Of a stretch of 64,000 nt of DNA, positions 40,404 to 50,690 are shown piece by piece. The position numbers were made by a program, and so were the translations under genes. Numbering within the stretch: the stretch's first letter is position 1; each line of letters begins with the position of its first letter. The notes under the pieces are model-generated. The model had not been told where the DNA came from. It made no database searches and worked only from the letters and a program-made list of their open reading frames with translations. Source of the DNA: DASQZK01 sp963763215. Its GTDB lineage: Bacteria > Bacteroidota > Bacteroidia > Bacteroidales > GCA-2748055. The DNA is taken from positions 496,001-560,000 of the forward strand of contig CAVXNX010000005.1 in NCBI GenBank assembly GCA_963763215.1. Reading direction: 5' to 3'.

Positions 40404-42859
40404 ATGACTGAAGCAGAAAGCCTGGAAAACCATATTCGACAATTGGAGGCGGAACTTTCCCGCTTAAGGGAGCGCAACGAATTCCTTGAAGGGGAAAACC
40501 GCTGGTACGGAAGAATTACAGAATTCAGCCGCGACTTGATCCAGGTCAGCCTCTCCGGTTCCGAAGAGAGATTCAGGACGATCTTCGAGACGGTGCCCGA
40601 CGCCCTTATCCTGTCCGACTTTGATACCGGGGAGATGATCGACTTCAATGCCGCCTTCCTCGAACTGACCCGGTTCAGGGCTGAGGAAGTGCGGATCAAG
40701 CGTTCGGTTGATCTGAAATTCTTCAATACCGCCGAGAAGACCGGGCATCCTTTTTTCATGAACTTAAAGAAGGGAAGTCGTTGGTTAACAAGGAGCTGAC
40801 CATCAGGAATAAGCACGGTCAGAAACTCAACGTCCTGGTCTCTTCCGCGCTGCTCAGCATCGATGACCATAAACTGATGCTGTCTGTCCTGCGCGACGTT
40901 ACCGAACTGAAAAAGGTTGAAAAGGACCTGAAAACCTCCAATTCAAGGCTCCGGGCCAGCGAGGAGAAGTTCACCACCTTCATCGGGCACTCTCCCGACG
41001 GGATCATGATGACGGATGAACAGGGGATCATCCAGGAGTGGAACCATAGCATGGAACGCCTTACCGGGATCGCTTCGACGGAAGCCTGGGGTTCGGCGCT
41101 TAACGACGTGCTGACGAAAGTCTACCGGTACACGATCGGCGACGTGCCCGATCTGGCACTGAAAAAAGAACGGTACAGCGCCTTCTTCCATTCGGGTGAC
41201 GCCGGTCTCATCAGGTTGAAGGAAAGCCGCGAGGTGTTCATCCCCGAATCAGGAAGACTCTTCATCGAGATATACACCTTTCCCATCATGACAGAGCGGG
41301 GAGGACGGATCGGGCAGATTGTCAGGGATATCACCGAACAGAAAGAATTCGAACGAAATGTACTGCTTTACCGGGATATCTTTATGAATAATGAGGACGG
41401 GATCGCCATCCTCGACCTGCACGGCCGCTATACGGAATTCAATCCGGCGCATAAGGAGATCCTCGGTTACAGCCACGGCGACCTTATCGGTAAAACGCCC
41501 GGTGTTTTCCTGGGCGACAAGCTTTTCGGGGAGATCTTCAAAGTTTACGATTACCAGAAAGCTTTTGAGGGGGAATTGAACGCCTCCCGGAAAAACGGAA
41601 AAAAGATCTTCATCGACTTCATTCTTTTCCCGGTCCTATCGGGCGATAACCCGGTGCAAATCATCGCCATCATCAGGGACATCTCAGAACGGAAAAAGTC
41701 GGAGCGGCAACTTATCGAAGCCAGGCGTGCAGCCGAAGAGGCCGATTCACTGAAAACGGCCTTTCTCTCAAACATGTCACATGAGATCCGCACGCCGATG
41801 AATTCCATCATCGGGTTTTCCGGTCTCCTGGAACGCCCCGGCCTGTCGGAAGAAAAAAGGAATAAGTACATCGGGTATATCAATAAAAACGGGGATAACC
41901 TGTTGCACCTGATCGATGACATCATCGACATCACCAAGATCGAATCCAACCAGGTCAAGATACAAAAATCGGCCTGTAACCTGCACGAGATGGCAGAGGA
42001 ATTGCTTAACACAATGTCGCGCGTGCTTCAACAGGAAGGCAAGACATCGCTGGAATTGATCCCGAAATTCCCTGAATGCCGAATTATGGACAATCACGGA
42101 TAAATTCCGGCTGCGCCAGGTCCTGGTCAACCTGGTTCACAATGCCATCAAATTTACGGATGAAGGCTTCGTGGAAATGGGATTTCACTGCACGAACGGG
42201 AAAGAAATTCTCTTTCACGTGAAGGATACGGGCATTGGCATACCCCGGGAACTGAAGGATTCCATCTTCGAACGTTTCCGGAAACTTGAGAACGTCAAAA
42301 GAAAGCTTTACGGCGGAGCCGGCCTGGGCCTGGCCATCTCCAGACAACTGATCAGCCTCCTGGGAGGAAGAATCTGGGTCGAGTCCGATGTGGGCAAGGG
42401 AACTACGTTTTATTTCACCATATCCGCTCATTCCGGTTTCACACGATAACAGGTTCTTCAGCGACGGTCGCCCGGCATGAAACCCCGTTCTCCTGGGAGA
42501 ATAAAACGGTGCTTGTGGTTGAAGATGACCTTTACAGCTACGAACTCATCGCCGAATACTTATCCGGGACCGGTATCCGGCATCACCATGTTACTAACGG
42601 AAAGGAAGCCGTGAACTTCATGACCGATCACCGTGATGTGGATCTTGTCGTCATGGATATCCAGATTCCCGGGATGAACGGATACGAGGCCGCGCGACTG
42701 ATCAAGACCGTCAGACCGGACATCTTCGTGATTGCCCAGACGGCCTTTGCCATGGAGGAGGACCGGAAAATGGCCGGTCAGGCCGGGTGCGACGATTTCC
42801 TGTCCAAGCCGCTGGACCGGAACGTGTTCCTCACTGTCCTTAAAAAATACCTGGGATAA
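40404..42859 (+). CDS. PAS-rich hybrid histidine kinase with receiver domain, three frame breaks
   Basis: ATG 40404; about 818 residues joined near 40785, 42085 and 42430. Order: short coiled coil, three PAS domains ('ERFRTIFETVPDALILSDFD', 'IGHSPDGIMMTDEQGIIQEW', 'DIFMNNEDGIAILDLHGRYT'), HisKA with 'FLSNMSHEIRTPMNSIIGFS' (phospho-His), HATPase with 'LRQVLVNLVHNAIKF' (N box), 'VKDTGIGIP' and 'GAGLGLAIS', then a receiver 'VLVVEDD...VVMDIQIPGMNG' with phosphoacceptor Asp and the final Lys in 'FLSKPLD'. No transmembrane segment is visible, so it senses an internal signal. It is divergent from the symporter gene (133 nt apart), which it might control. Confidence 0.85.
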
Positions 42860-42873
42860 GGATGGGCGCCCTT

Positions 42874-45800
42874 TCACTCATCCCCTCCGGGGCGGAACAT
42901 CTGCATGAAATATTTGACGCCGTCGGTGAGATAGACGATGTAAACCAGGAGATTGATCAGCCAAATCATGGAAAGGTTAAACCTGAAAACAGGAATGAAC
43001 TGGTTATTGAAGCGTTTCCTGGAGGCAAAAAACTGTGCCCGCCCAAATTCCGACTCGGGAGGGATGTAGACGGCGTAGCCTTCCTTGAGCAGGCGGGTTC
43101 CGCCAACGGTCATGACCCGCTCTGGATGTTGACCCGTCACCAGACGCTCAATGGCCTTGTTCTGGTTTTGGCTCCTGAATTCTTCCAGCGTTGAGGCCTG
43201 GAGCGAATCGCTGAGATGCTGACGTGTCCTGGCAATTTTGCTAATGGTCTCAGGGATGGTGTTTTCCATTAGAAAACGGATATAGGTGAGGTATCCGTAA
43301 ATTTCACCATACATGGTGCTGTCATAATCGGCTGCGTTGAGCCGCGATTGCTTTTCGAAGGGCGCGATCTCCTCCCTTTCCCCAAGCAGGCTGAACTCAT
43401 GGGAGATCACCCTCAGACATCTTTTCATGCTGTCGGCCGGTGATCCTTCCTGATAAAGATGTTCACAATGGTTCAGCCGGGTATCAAGTGCGGGAATGAT
43501 CTGTTCAAGGATGTACCGGCTTTGGTAGAGTTTCTTCTCATCATTGAAGAAATACCGGTTATAGGGATTTTCAACGTATTGATCCACAACAAGCGCTTCA
43601 TAGGCCCATCGCGACGGGATCAGTTCTGCTCCAACAGGGATGATGTTGTCGTCAGGGGAGGTTTTGATGTCGTGATCGAAGCGGATCAGGTAACCGGAGA
43701 ACAGGAAACCCGGGGCAAGGAGGAAGGGGATGAGGATGTACAGGGAATTGATCCTGCGCACACCCGATGACAGGGCCAGTGCCGCCAGATTGCCGAAGAC
43801 GGCGAGGGAGAAGAACGTGACGGCATAAGGCAGTAGCATATCCCTTATCCCCAGCAGAAGGTTGCCGGTGAGCGCGAGAAGGAAAGCCTGGATCGCCGAG
43901 ACAAACATCAGGAAGGCCACCTTCGAATTCTGAAAGCTGAAATAGCTCAGGTTCAGCGACTGGTCCCTGGCAATGCGTTTCCGGTCGCCGAAAATCTCGC
44001 CGGCCCCGGTCAGCAACCCGCCGAAGACGATAAAATTGACCGCCAGGAAAATGTAAAGCGGAAGGTATTCATTGGTGGCGAAGACATAACTGCCGCCGTA
44101 AACCAGCCGTGTGGCCGCCGCAATTAAAGCACCGGCAGCAGGTATGCCGAGCAGGGTGAGCAGGACGTAACCGGGATTCGAAAACCGGATCCTGAAATTC
44201 CTGAAGAGGTAAACCATGAACTGCTTCTCAATGCCCGGTAACCGCGAAGGGTTGATCGGTACCGGTTTGCGGGGCCTGTCCTCCCTGCTTTCCTCCCGGG
44301 TGACGGCACGCCAGGCATCATACCAGGCACCCGGGGAGACCAGCCGTTCATCACTGACGGTACCGTCGGAATGGATTTTTTTTGTCTCGACAATTTTGAT
44401 CACATCCTCGGGATTGACCTGGTCACTCCCGGTTTGGATATAGTAGTAGGGTAAGAGACCGGTATTCCTGAAATGTGAGAGTGAACCTGAAGGTTCTCCG
44501 GAATAGATCATATAACCGTCCTGGTCGATCAGCCAGACCTTGTCGAACATATTGAACAACTCGGCGGTGGGAAGGGGAGAGGTGATGTAGATCAGCTTCC
44601 CCTTATAGGCTTCTTCCTTCAGGATGGACAAAAACCGCCGTGAATCGGAATATGACAGCCCGCTGAGCGGTTCATCCAGGAAGAGGATATAGGGATTCCG
44701 CAGCATCTCGAGGGCCACCCTCAGGCATACCCTTTGAAAGTCCGTGATGCGGTGATCACGACCCCTGCCTGCCGTGACGTGGCTGATGCCTTCCAGATCG
44801 AAACGTTCCAGCGTTTCCCTGATCCGCCTGCGGATCTCCTTCTCAGTGAGCGATCCCAGGTTAAGCTGGGCATGATAGTACATGTTTTCATACACGGTGA
44901 GCTCCGGAAAGAGAAGATCCTCCTGGGGTATATAGGCAATGACGGATTTGAGCTTGAAGCGGTTTTCCAGCAGATCGGACCCGTTGATGAAAATACGGCC
45001 TTCACTGGGCGTGAGCTGGTTGGAGATCAGCCGGAGGATCGTGGACTTCCCTGAACCGTTGTTCCCTAAAACCCCGATCAGCTGGCCCGAATCCTCAGAG
45101 AAGGAAAAGGGTTTGATGCTGTAATGCGTCGATTTATACCGGAAGAAAATGTCGGTGCCGGAAAGGTTGATCTTTGGAGGGCGATTCGGCGAACTGAAGA
45201 GTTCCTCTACCTCATCATAATCGATCGGTTCCAGCCCTTCAAACTGGATCAAATCCTTTTTCCTGAAGGTGTAGATGAACCCTTCCCATACCTTTTTGTC
45301 GTTCAGAAACAGACCCGGTTTACCTTTGTATCTGAAAACCAGGTAATTGTACTTTTCAAAATACTTAAAATGAAATTCGCCCCGTATCCTGCCCGAAAAA
45401 GCCGTTTCCACCGATGGCACAGAACCCGGTTTATGTTCTTCAATCCATACCCCTTCCAGTCGGTCGCTTTTATCCTGCTCCTCGGAGATGATAAGGTCAT
45501 TCCCCGATGCCGGATCGGAAACGCCCCGGATGAAATCGCAGGCACCGGTGAAATCTGCCGGAGAAAGGCTGAGGCTCGCACTCAACTCCCGGATGTGACC
45601 GATGTTGTCTTCATCGGCCCCCGAATAGATCCGGTTGAACTCCAGCATGGCCAAAATGACCAGCAGGCGTTCCTGGAGGTAAAGGTTGCTTTGGGCCTTG
45701 TTGCCGGCCTCATGCAGCAGGTTTTTCCGGATTTCCGCAGGATCTGAGTTATGCGGGTATGCCTGGGAGGTCAGTTCAAAGAAATATTTCCCGGTATACG

Positions 45801-45960
45801 AATTAAAGATCTTCAGACATTCCTCTACGGGATAGGTGATGGCCGCTTTTTCAAAATATTCCTCGAGTTTCACCCGGACATTATCCGGCCTTTTCCCCGG
45901 AAGGGGAAGGAACAGCAGGGAAAAAAAATGCATCAGGGCATCGATAAAACTCTGACTCAT
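42874..45960 (-). CDS. Large ABC protein: helical N-terminus, FHA-like region, ABC ATPase and ABC-2 membrane domain
   Basis: Intact, 1028 residues from ATG 45960. Residues 1-165 are helical, similar in pattern to TerB-like domains; residues 180-255 ('GEFHFKYFEKYNYLVFRYKG', 'LNDKKVWEGFIYTFRKKDLI') resemble a divergent FHA fold. The ATPase (about 270-490) has Walker A 'GVLGNNGSGKST', Q loop 'YIPQEDLLF' and Walker B 'ILFLDEPLSGL', but the LSGGQ signature is replaced by 'ITDFQR' and the H-loop His is missing ('IYITSPLPTAE'). The C-terminal half has 'IEKQFMVYLFRNFRIRFSNP' and about six membrane segments of ABC-2 type with a long soluble insertion. Role unknown; reduced or regulatory ATPase activity is inferred. 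Convergent with the kinase gene, 14 nt apart. Confidence 0.8.
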   Translation of the reverse strand: MSQSFIDALMHFFSLLFLPLPGKRPDNVRVKLEEYFEKAAITYPVEECLKIFNSYTGKYFFELTSQAYPHNSDPAEIRKNLLHEAGNKAQSNLYLQERLLVILAMLEFNRIYSGADEDNIGHIRELSASLSLSPADFTGACDFIRGVSDPASGNDLIISEEQDKSDRLEGVWIEEHKPGSVPSVETAFSGRIRGEFHFKYFEKYNYLVFRYKGKPGLFLNDKKVWEGFIYTFRKKDLIQFEGLEPIDYDEVEELFSSPNRPPKINLSGTDIFFRYKSTHYSIKPFSFSEDSGQLIGVLGNNGSGKSTILRLISNQLTPSEGRIFINGSDLLENRFKLKSVIAYIPQEDLLFPELTVYENMYYHAQLNLGSLTEKEIRRRIRETLERFDLEGISHVTAGRGRDHRITDFQRVCLRVALEMLRNPYILFLDEPLSGLSYSDSRRFLSILKEEAYKGKLIYITSPLPTAELFNMFDKVWLIDQDGYMIYSGEPSGSLSHFRNTGLLPYYYIQTGSDQVNPEDVIKIVETKKIHSDGTVSDERLVSPGAWYDAWRAVTREESREDRPRKPVPINPSRLPGIEKQFMVYLFRNFRIRFSNPGYVLLTLLGIPAAGALIAAATRLVYGGSYVFATNEYLPLYIFLAVNFIVFGGLLTGAGEIFGDRKRIARDQSLNLSYFSFQNSKVAFLMFVSAIQAFLLALTGNLLLGIRDMLLPYAVTFFSLAVFGNLAALALSSGVRRINSLYILIPFLLAPGFLFSGYLIRFDHDIKTSPDDNIIPVGAELIPSRWAYEALVVDQYVENPYNRYFFNDEKKLYQSRYILEQIIPALDTRLNHCEHLYQEGSPADSMKRCLRVISHEFSLLGEREEIAPFEKQSRLNAADYDSTMYGEIYGYLTYIRFLMENTIPETISKIARTRQHLSDSLQASTLEEFRSQNQNKAIERLVTGQHPERVMTVGGTRLLKEGYAVYIPPESEFGRAQFFASRKRFNNQFIPVFRFNLSMIWLINLLVYIVYLTDGVKYFMQMFRPGGDE

Positions 45961-46228
45961 AGTTTACTGGACAATTTCTGGTGTTCAGGACCCCGCATTG
46001 GCTTTTCCGGGATGACGAAATTTACTAAAATCTCTTTTGATCGCATGAGTATTCACCATAATTAATGGATAAATGCGCAATTCTTTCCCGAAACACCGTC
46101 GGGTGAGCTGACGCCGGGGCTGTTTTGCATGCGTGTGGCGGGTTTTATGCATTTTTTGATATGCTGTTCGGGAACTTCTTGGTACCTTTAGGTGTTTTCA
46201 AAATACAAATTCCAAAACCAGCATTCAT

Positions 46229-47263
46229 ATGAAGATAGTGCAATCAGTTTTCGGAGTCATGCCTGAAGGCAGGGATGTGGACCAATATTCACTGGAGAAC
46301 GACCGCGGTATGGTGGTGAAGATCATCAATTACGGTGGGATCATCACAAATATCCTGGTCCCGGATAAGAAGGGGGAACTGCACGATGTGGTTCTCGGAT
46401 TCGATAACCTGGAGAGTTACCTGGCTACGCATCCCTATTTCGGCGCCATCATTGGCCGTTACGCCAACCGGATTGCCAACGGCCGCTTCGACCTCGACGG
46501 AAAGGTCTATACCCTGGCCGTGAACAACGGACCCAATCACCTCCACGGAGGACTTCAGGGCTTTGACAAAAAGTTCTGGTTTGGAAAAAAAGACAAGACC
46601 GACAGTGAGATCATCCTCAAACTTTCATACATCTCCGAACATATGGAAGAGGGTTATCCCGGAAACCTCCAGGTGCAGGTCGATTACGCCCTGAACAACA
46701 ACAATGAGCTCATCATCCGCTACAAGGCCGAAACCGATATGGCCACGCATGTCAATCTGACCAATCATACCTATTTCAATCTCAACAGTGTCAGCTCCAA
46801 TGTGCTCGGGCATAAACTGATCATGGACTGCGACAGTTACACCCCAACCGATAAGACCCAGATCCCCACCGGCGAGATTGTCCCTGTCGACGGAACGCCT
46901 TTCGATTTTCTCGAGATGAAGGAAATCGGGCGGGATTTCAGTGAGCTCGAAAACGGGTATGATCATAATTTCGTGATCAACAAGGAAGTTTTCGAAATGA
47001 AGTGGTTTGCCAGGGTTGAGGACCCCGTGTCGGGAAGGATCATGGAAGTGGGCACAACACAGCCCGGCGTCCAGTTTTACACCGCCAATCATCTGAAGGA
47101 CATCACCGGCAAAAAGGGGATCAAATACCAGCCCCAGGACGCCTTCTGCCTGGAGACCCAGCATTATCCCGACACCCCCAACCACCCGCGCTTTCCCTCA
47201 ACCGTGCTCAGGCCGGGGAAAGAATTCAGGCAGACGACCATTTACAAATTCGGCATTAAATAA
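46229..47263 (+). CDS. galM: Aldose 1-epimerase (galactose mutarotase)
   Basis: Intact, 344 residues from ATG 46229. The mutarotase beta-sandwich is clear: 'DVVLGFDNLESYLATHPYFG', 'GRYANRIANGRF' with the substrate-binding Arg, 'NNGPNHLHGG' with His, 'VNLTNHTYFNLN' with the general-acid His, 'GTPFDF', 'YDHNFVI' and 'FCLETQHYPDTPNHPRFPST', containing the general-base Glu. It interconverts alpha and beta anomers of galactose or glucose and fits with the GH27/GH97/GH2 galactosidases 14-28 kb upstream. No signal peptide, so cytoplasmic. It lies only 2 nt before the M1 peptidase gene. Confidence 0.92.
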   Translation: MKIVQSVFGVMPEGRDVDQYSLENDRGMVVKIINYGGIITNILVPDKKGELHDVVLGFDNLESYLATHPYFGAIIGRYANRIANGRFDLDGKVYTLAVNNGPNHLHGGLQGFDKKFWFGKKDKTDSEIILKLSYISEHMEEGYPGNLQVQVDYALNNNNELIIRYKAETDMATHVNLTNHTYFNLNSVSSNVLGHKLIMDCDSYTPTDKTQIPTGEIVPVDGTPFDFLEMKEIGRDFSELENGYDHNFVINKEVFEMKWFARVEDPVSGRIMEVGTTQPGVQFYTANHLKDITGKKGIKYQPQDAFCLETQHYPDTPNHPRFPSTVLRPGKEFRQTTIYKFGIK

Positions 47264-47265
47264 AC

Positions 47266-49194
47266 ATGAAAACCTTCTTTTTTTCCGCCTTTGTGTTGGC
47301 CTCAGGTTTTCCAGCTTTCTCCCAGGTCATGACCGAAGTGGCTCCGGCTCAGGTGGTGAGCGGATCTGTTTCTCCCGTTTATTCTCCCCTGGAGTCCCTT
47401 TATGATGTCACCTTTTATTTCATCAACATCGAAGCCAACGATTCGACCGATACCATCCGGGCAACGACGTCCGTTCATTTCACGGCCTTGAGTGAGATCG
47501 ATACCCTCGTCTTTGAACTGTCCTCCACCGAAGTTGTCGACAGTGTCGTCCTGAACGGGGTCAAACAGGACCGCTATCTCCAGGAAGACGAACTGCTGAA
47601 AATCATCCCTGCCACTCCGATTGATCCCGGGACAGCCAATCAGGCGGTGATCCGTTATGCCGGCACCGGATCTTCCAGGGGGTTTTTTGCGGGTCTGTCC
47701 AATGGTCACGACTATGTTTACAACCAACACGTCACCTACACTCTCTCTGAACCATATGAGGCGAAAGACTGGTTCCCGGTGAAGCAGAATTTACAGGATA
47801 AGGCCGATTCTGTCTGGGTATTCATCACCACCCCGGAAGGGCAGATGGCAGGATCCAATGGTCTTCTGACCCGGGTCTCAAAACCAGGCCCCGGAAAGGT
47901 GAGGTATGAATGGAAATCACGTTACCCGACCGATTTTTACCTGATATCATTTACCGTTGCCAACTACCAGGATTACAGCTTCTACGCCGTTGATGATGTG
48001 CTCGGCGATTCCCTTCTCGTGCAGAATTTCATCTACAATACCCCCGATATTCTCCCCGCGCAGAAGGCGAATATCGACATCACCGGCGACTTCATCATTT
48101 ATTATTCCAGGCTCCTCGGTCAGTACCCCTTCATCCGGGAGAAATACGGGCATTGCATGGCGCCGATCGGTGGCGGGATGGAACACCAGACCATGACGAC
48201 TCTGCAGAATTTCAATTTTACCCTTGTCTCGCATGAACTCTTTCACCAGTGGTTCGGTGATCACGTTACCTGCGGCTCGTGGCGCGATATATGGGTGAAT
48301 GAAGGTTTTGCCTCTTACGGCGAATACCTGGCTCTTGAGAAATTCAAGGGGCACGCCGAGGCTCTCGCCTGGATGTCCGACGCCCACGACCGGGCATTGA
48401 TCAGCCCCGATATGGCGGTTTACCTGACTGAAGACGAAACCAAAGATCCCGGCCGGATCTTCGATTATAACATCACCTATAAAAAAGGCGCGTCAATCAT
48501 TCATATGCTCCGTTATGAAATGGATAACGACAGCCTTTTTTTCGGTATTCTGAGGCGATACCAGCAAAAATATGCCTACTCGACAGCCCTCGCCTCCGAT
48601 TTCATTAACCTGGTCAACGACCTCAGCGGTCAGGACTATTCCTGGTTCTTTGATCAGTGGTATTACGGAACAGGATACCCGGTCTTCGAAACCTCATGGA
48701 CCCAAAAGGAAGACAGCCTGCTGCTCGACTCCTACCAGGTGCAGGTGAATAGCGCCTCGAAACTGTTCAAAACGCATATGAATTTCCAGGTGAATTTCGA
48801 GGATGGCTCCCACCGGATCTACCGGGTCTGGTACGATGCGCTCCATGAACACTTTGCCCTGCCGGTGGATCAGAAAGTGACCACCGTCATCGCTGATCCC
48901 GACCTCGACCTCCTGATGAAATCGTCCATCTACAGAGCGACTGGTAATACGGTCTATGAACTTTCACCCAACCCTTTCACACGGGACCTGGAAGTCACTT
49001 TTACCAATCCCCTGCCGGGAAGGAATATTTACATCACCAATACGCAGGGGCAGCTGGTCTATCAGCACCCCGCCGAATCGGAACAGGTTAAACTCGACCT
49101 GGCCGGGCTGGAGCAGGGACTATTCCTGCTGGTCATTCTGACCCCGGGAGGGAAGAAATACACATCCAAGATCGTGAAGGTAGAAGGGAATTAG
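47266..49194 (+). CDS. M1-family metallopeptidase with type IX secretion sorting domain
   Basis: Intact, 642 residues from ATG 47266. Signal peptide MKTFFFSAFVLASGFPAFSQ. The M1 N-terminal beta-domain (residues 40-230) precedes a thermolysin-like domain with 'GGGMEHQTM', zinc site 'HELFHQWFGDHVT' (about residue 323) and the third ligand in 'NEGFASYGEYLA', plus 'YKKGASIIHMLRYE'. Residues 565-642 are a Por secretion tail: 'LSPNPFTRDLEVTFTNPLPG' to 'IVKVEGN'. It is therefore an aminopeptidase exported by the type IX system and anchored at, or released from, the surface. The two-nt gap to galM means co-transcription despite unrelated functions. Confidence 0.9.
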   Translation: MKTFFFSAFVLASGFPAFSQVMTEVAPAQVVSGSVSPVYSPLESLYDVTFYFINIEANDSTDTIRATTSVHFTALSEIDTLVFELSSTEVVDSVVLNGVKQDRYLQEDELLKIIPATPIDPGTANQAVIRYAGTGSSRGFFAGLSNGHDYVYNQHVTYTLSEPYEAKDWFPVKQNLQDKADSVWVFITTPEGQMAGSNGLLTRVSKPGPGKVRYEWKSRYPTDFYLISFTVANYQDYSFYAVDDVLGDSLLVQNFIYNTPDILPAQKANIDITGDFIIYYSRLLGQYPFIREKYGHCMAPIGGGMEHQTMTTLQNFNFTLVSHELFHQWFGDHVTCGSWRDIWVNEGFASYGEYLALEKFKGHAEALAWMSDAHDRALISPDMAVYLTEDETKDPGRIFDYNITYKKGASIIHMLRYEMDNDSLFFGILRRYQQKYAYSTALASDFINLVNDLSGQDYSWFFDQWYYGTGYPVFETSWTQKEDSLLLDSYQVQVNSASKLFKTHMNFQVNFEDGSHRIYRVWYDALHEHFALPVDQKVTTVIADPDLDLLMKSSIYRATGNTVYELSPNPFTRDLEVTFTNPLPGRNIYITNTQGQLVYQHPAESEQVKLDLAGLEQGLFLLVILTPGGKKYTSKIVKVEGN

Positions 49195-49203
49195 GAAGGG
49201 TCG

Positions 49204-50659
49204 TCATTCTTCCCGTCCGGGCAAAGGAAGATCCAGCGCGGCATTGTCGATGCCCAGGATCCAGTCGCCTGTTGACGGGGGATTGAAAAGATGCGGCGAC
49301 GTGTTTTTGTACTGACCGGCCCTGGTCACCCCGCCGGTTGCCGGGTTATACCACCAGCATTTCGATTCTGTGCCCGACATGTGCGACAGATCAACAGCCA
49401 CCGGATGCCGGTCAGGCAGGTAGGCGATAAAGGTGTTCCCGTCATCGGTCGCAGCTGCCGTGACATATCCTGTGGAGCCCCAGGTGCCGTATCCTCCGGT
49501 CAGGTACCGGTGCTCAAAATCCGGGACGAGGCGGTACCATGGCCTGGAGGTAAACAGGTCAGCGGCATACTTCATGCTCTCCGATCCGGCGTTATTCAAC
49601 TCTGATTTCCAGTCGGTGTTCCCGCACCATTTGGGGGAGGAGCCGAAATGCCAGATGGGACAGTTTCCAAAAACACAGCCCATTCCTCCGCAAAGAACGG
49701 ATTGGTAGATCTGTGAATGCCATTGCACCGGGGTGGAACGGTGTTCATTTTCATAGGCCGACTCGATCAGGAAGAAGGGGAGGGTGGGACGGTATCGATA
49801 GGCCTCCCGGTAATGGACGTACAGGGTTGAATCATAGCTGTATACATTGTTGATGCCGAGCCATGGCTGTCCCTCCCAGGGCGTTACGGCCATGGATCCG
49901 GGAGCATTGTGGGCCGTCATCAGGTGCCGGTTATCCGACTCCCTGATGCCTTTGATCATGGCAAGGGTTTTTTCACGCACCGGGCCGGGATCCGTGTCGC
50001 CCCCAATCAGCCAGACAATGTTATCGTTGTCCTGGTAACGGGATCCGACAAATTTTCCCCAGCTCAAGCAAATCCTTTTTTGTGGCGGCTTTCACCTCCT
50101 GACACCAGCCCTCGTCGCCGCAGTCGTAACCCAGGTAGAGCGGTGCCAGCAGGACGACCATTCCCCGCCGTTGTGCCTCACGGATGACAAAGTCGGCATA
50201 GGTAAAATACTTCTCATTGGGCGTCGTGAACGGCTTACCGGTGAAAGGCTTGTCGCCGTAGAAATTGGACGGGGCATTTTTGCTGAATTTATGCTCGATG
50301 AGGTTGACCATAATAACAGAGAATCCCTTCTCCTTCCGGTTATCGAGGTATTTAAGCACCTCCTTCCTGTCCGCCTGGGCAATCAGCGACCATGCCGCAT
50401 CGCCCGACCAGAAAAAGGGCCGGTTGTTCTGACCGGTGAGATAACGGCTTCCCGCCGGACCTTTTTTCAGGGGTAAGATCACCGCCGTTGGTGAGCCGGC
50501 GGAATCATTCTCCGTAAAGAGAGAGGAGAAAACGGAAGCCGGTTTACCGGGATCCGAAAACTTCACGGCAAATCCCAGGGATCCGATCACCAGGATGAGC
50601 AAAATAAACAGGGGGGGAAGGTTTTTAACCGGTTTCAATTTAATCACCGCTCTTTCCAT
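49204..50659 (-). CDS. DUF4038 / GH140-like glycosidase, one frame break
   Basis: ATG 50659; a hydrophobic segment at residues 14-32 (LPPLFILLILVIGSLGF) serves as signal anchor. The TIM-barrel DUF4038 domain opens 'GQNNRPFFWSGDAAWSLIAQ' and runs to 'FFLIESAYENE'; likely catalytic acids are Asp in 'WLIGGDTDP' and Glu in 'LIESAYE'. The end is a small beta-sandwich of the putative collagen-binding type ('VDLSHMSGTESKCWWYNPAT'). The frame is lost near 50062: AAAA instead of AAA after GGGG; corrected it reads 'LLELGKFVGSRYQDNDNIVW'. GH140 members cleave apiose from rhamnogalacturonan II, but the DUF4038 family is wider. Second gene after GH3, 31 nt apart. Confidence 0.78.
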
Positions 50660-50690
50660 GTAAGCGCCTCTCTTTTTTAATGCCTTGTTA

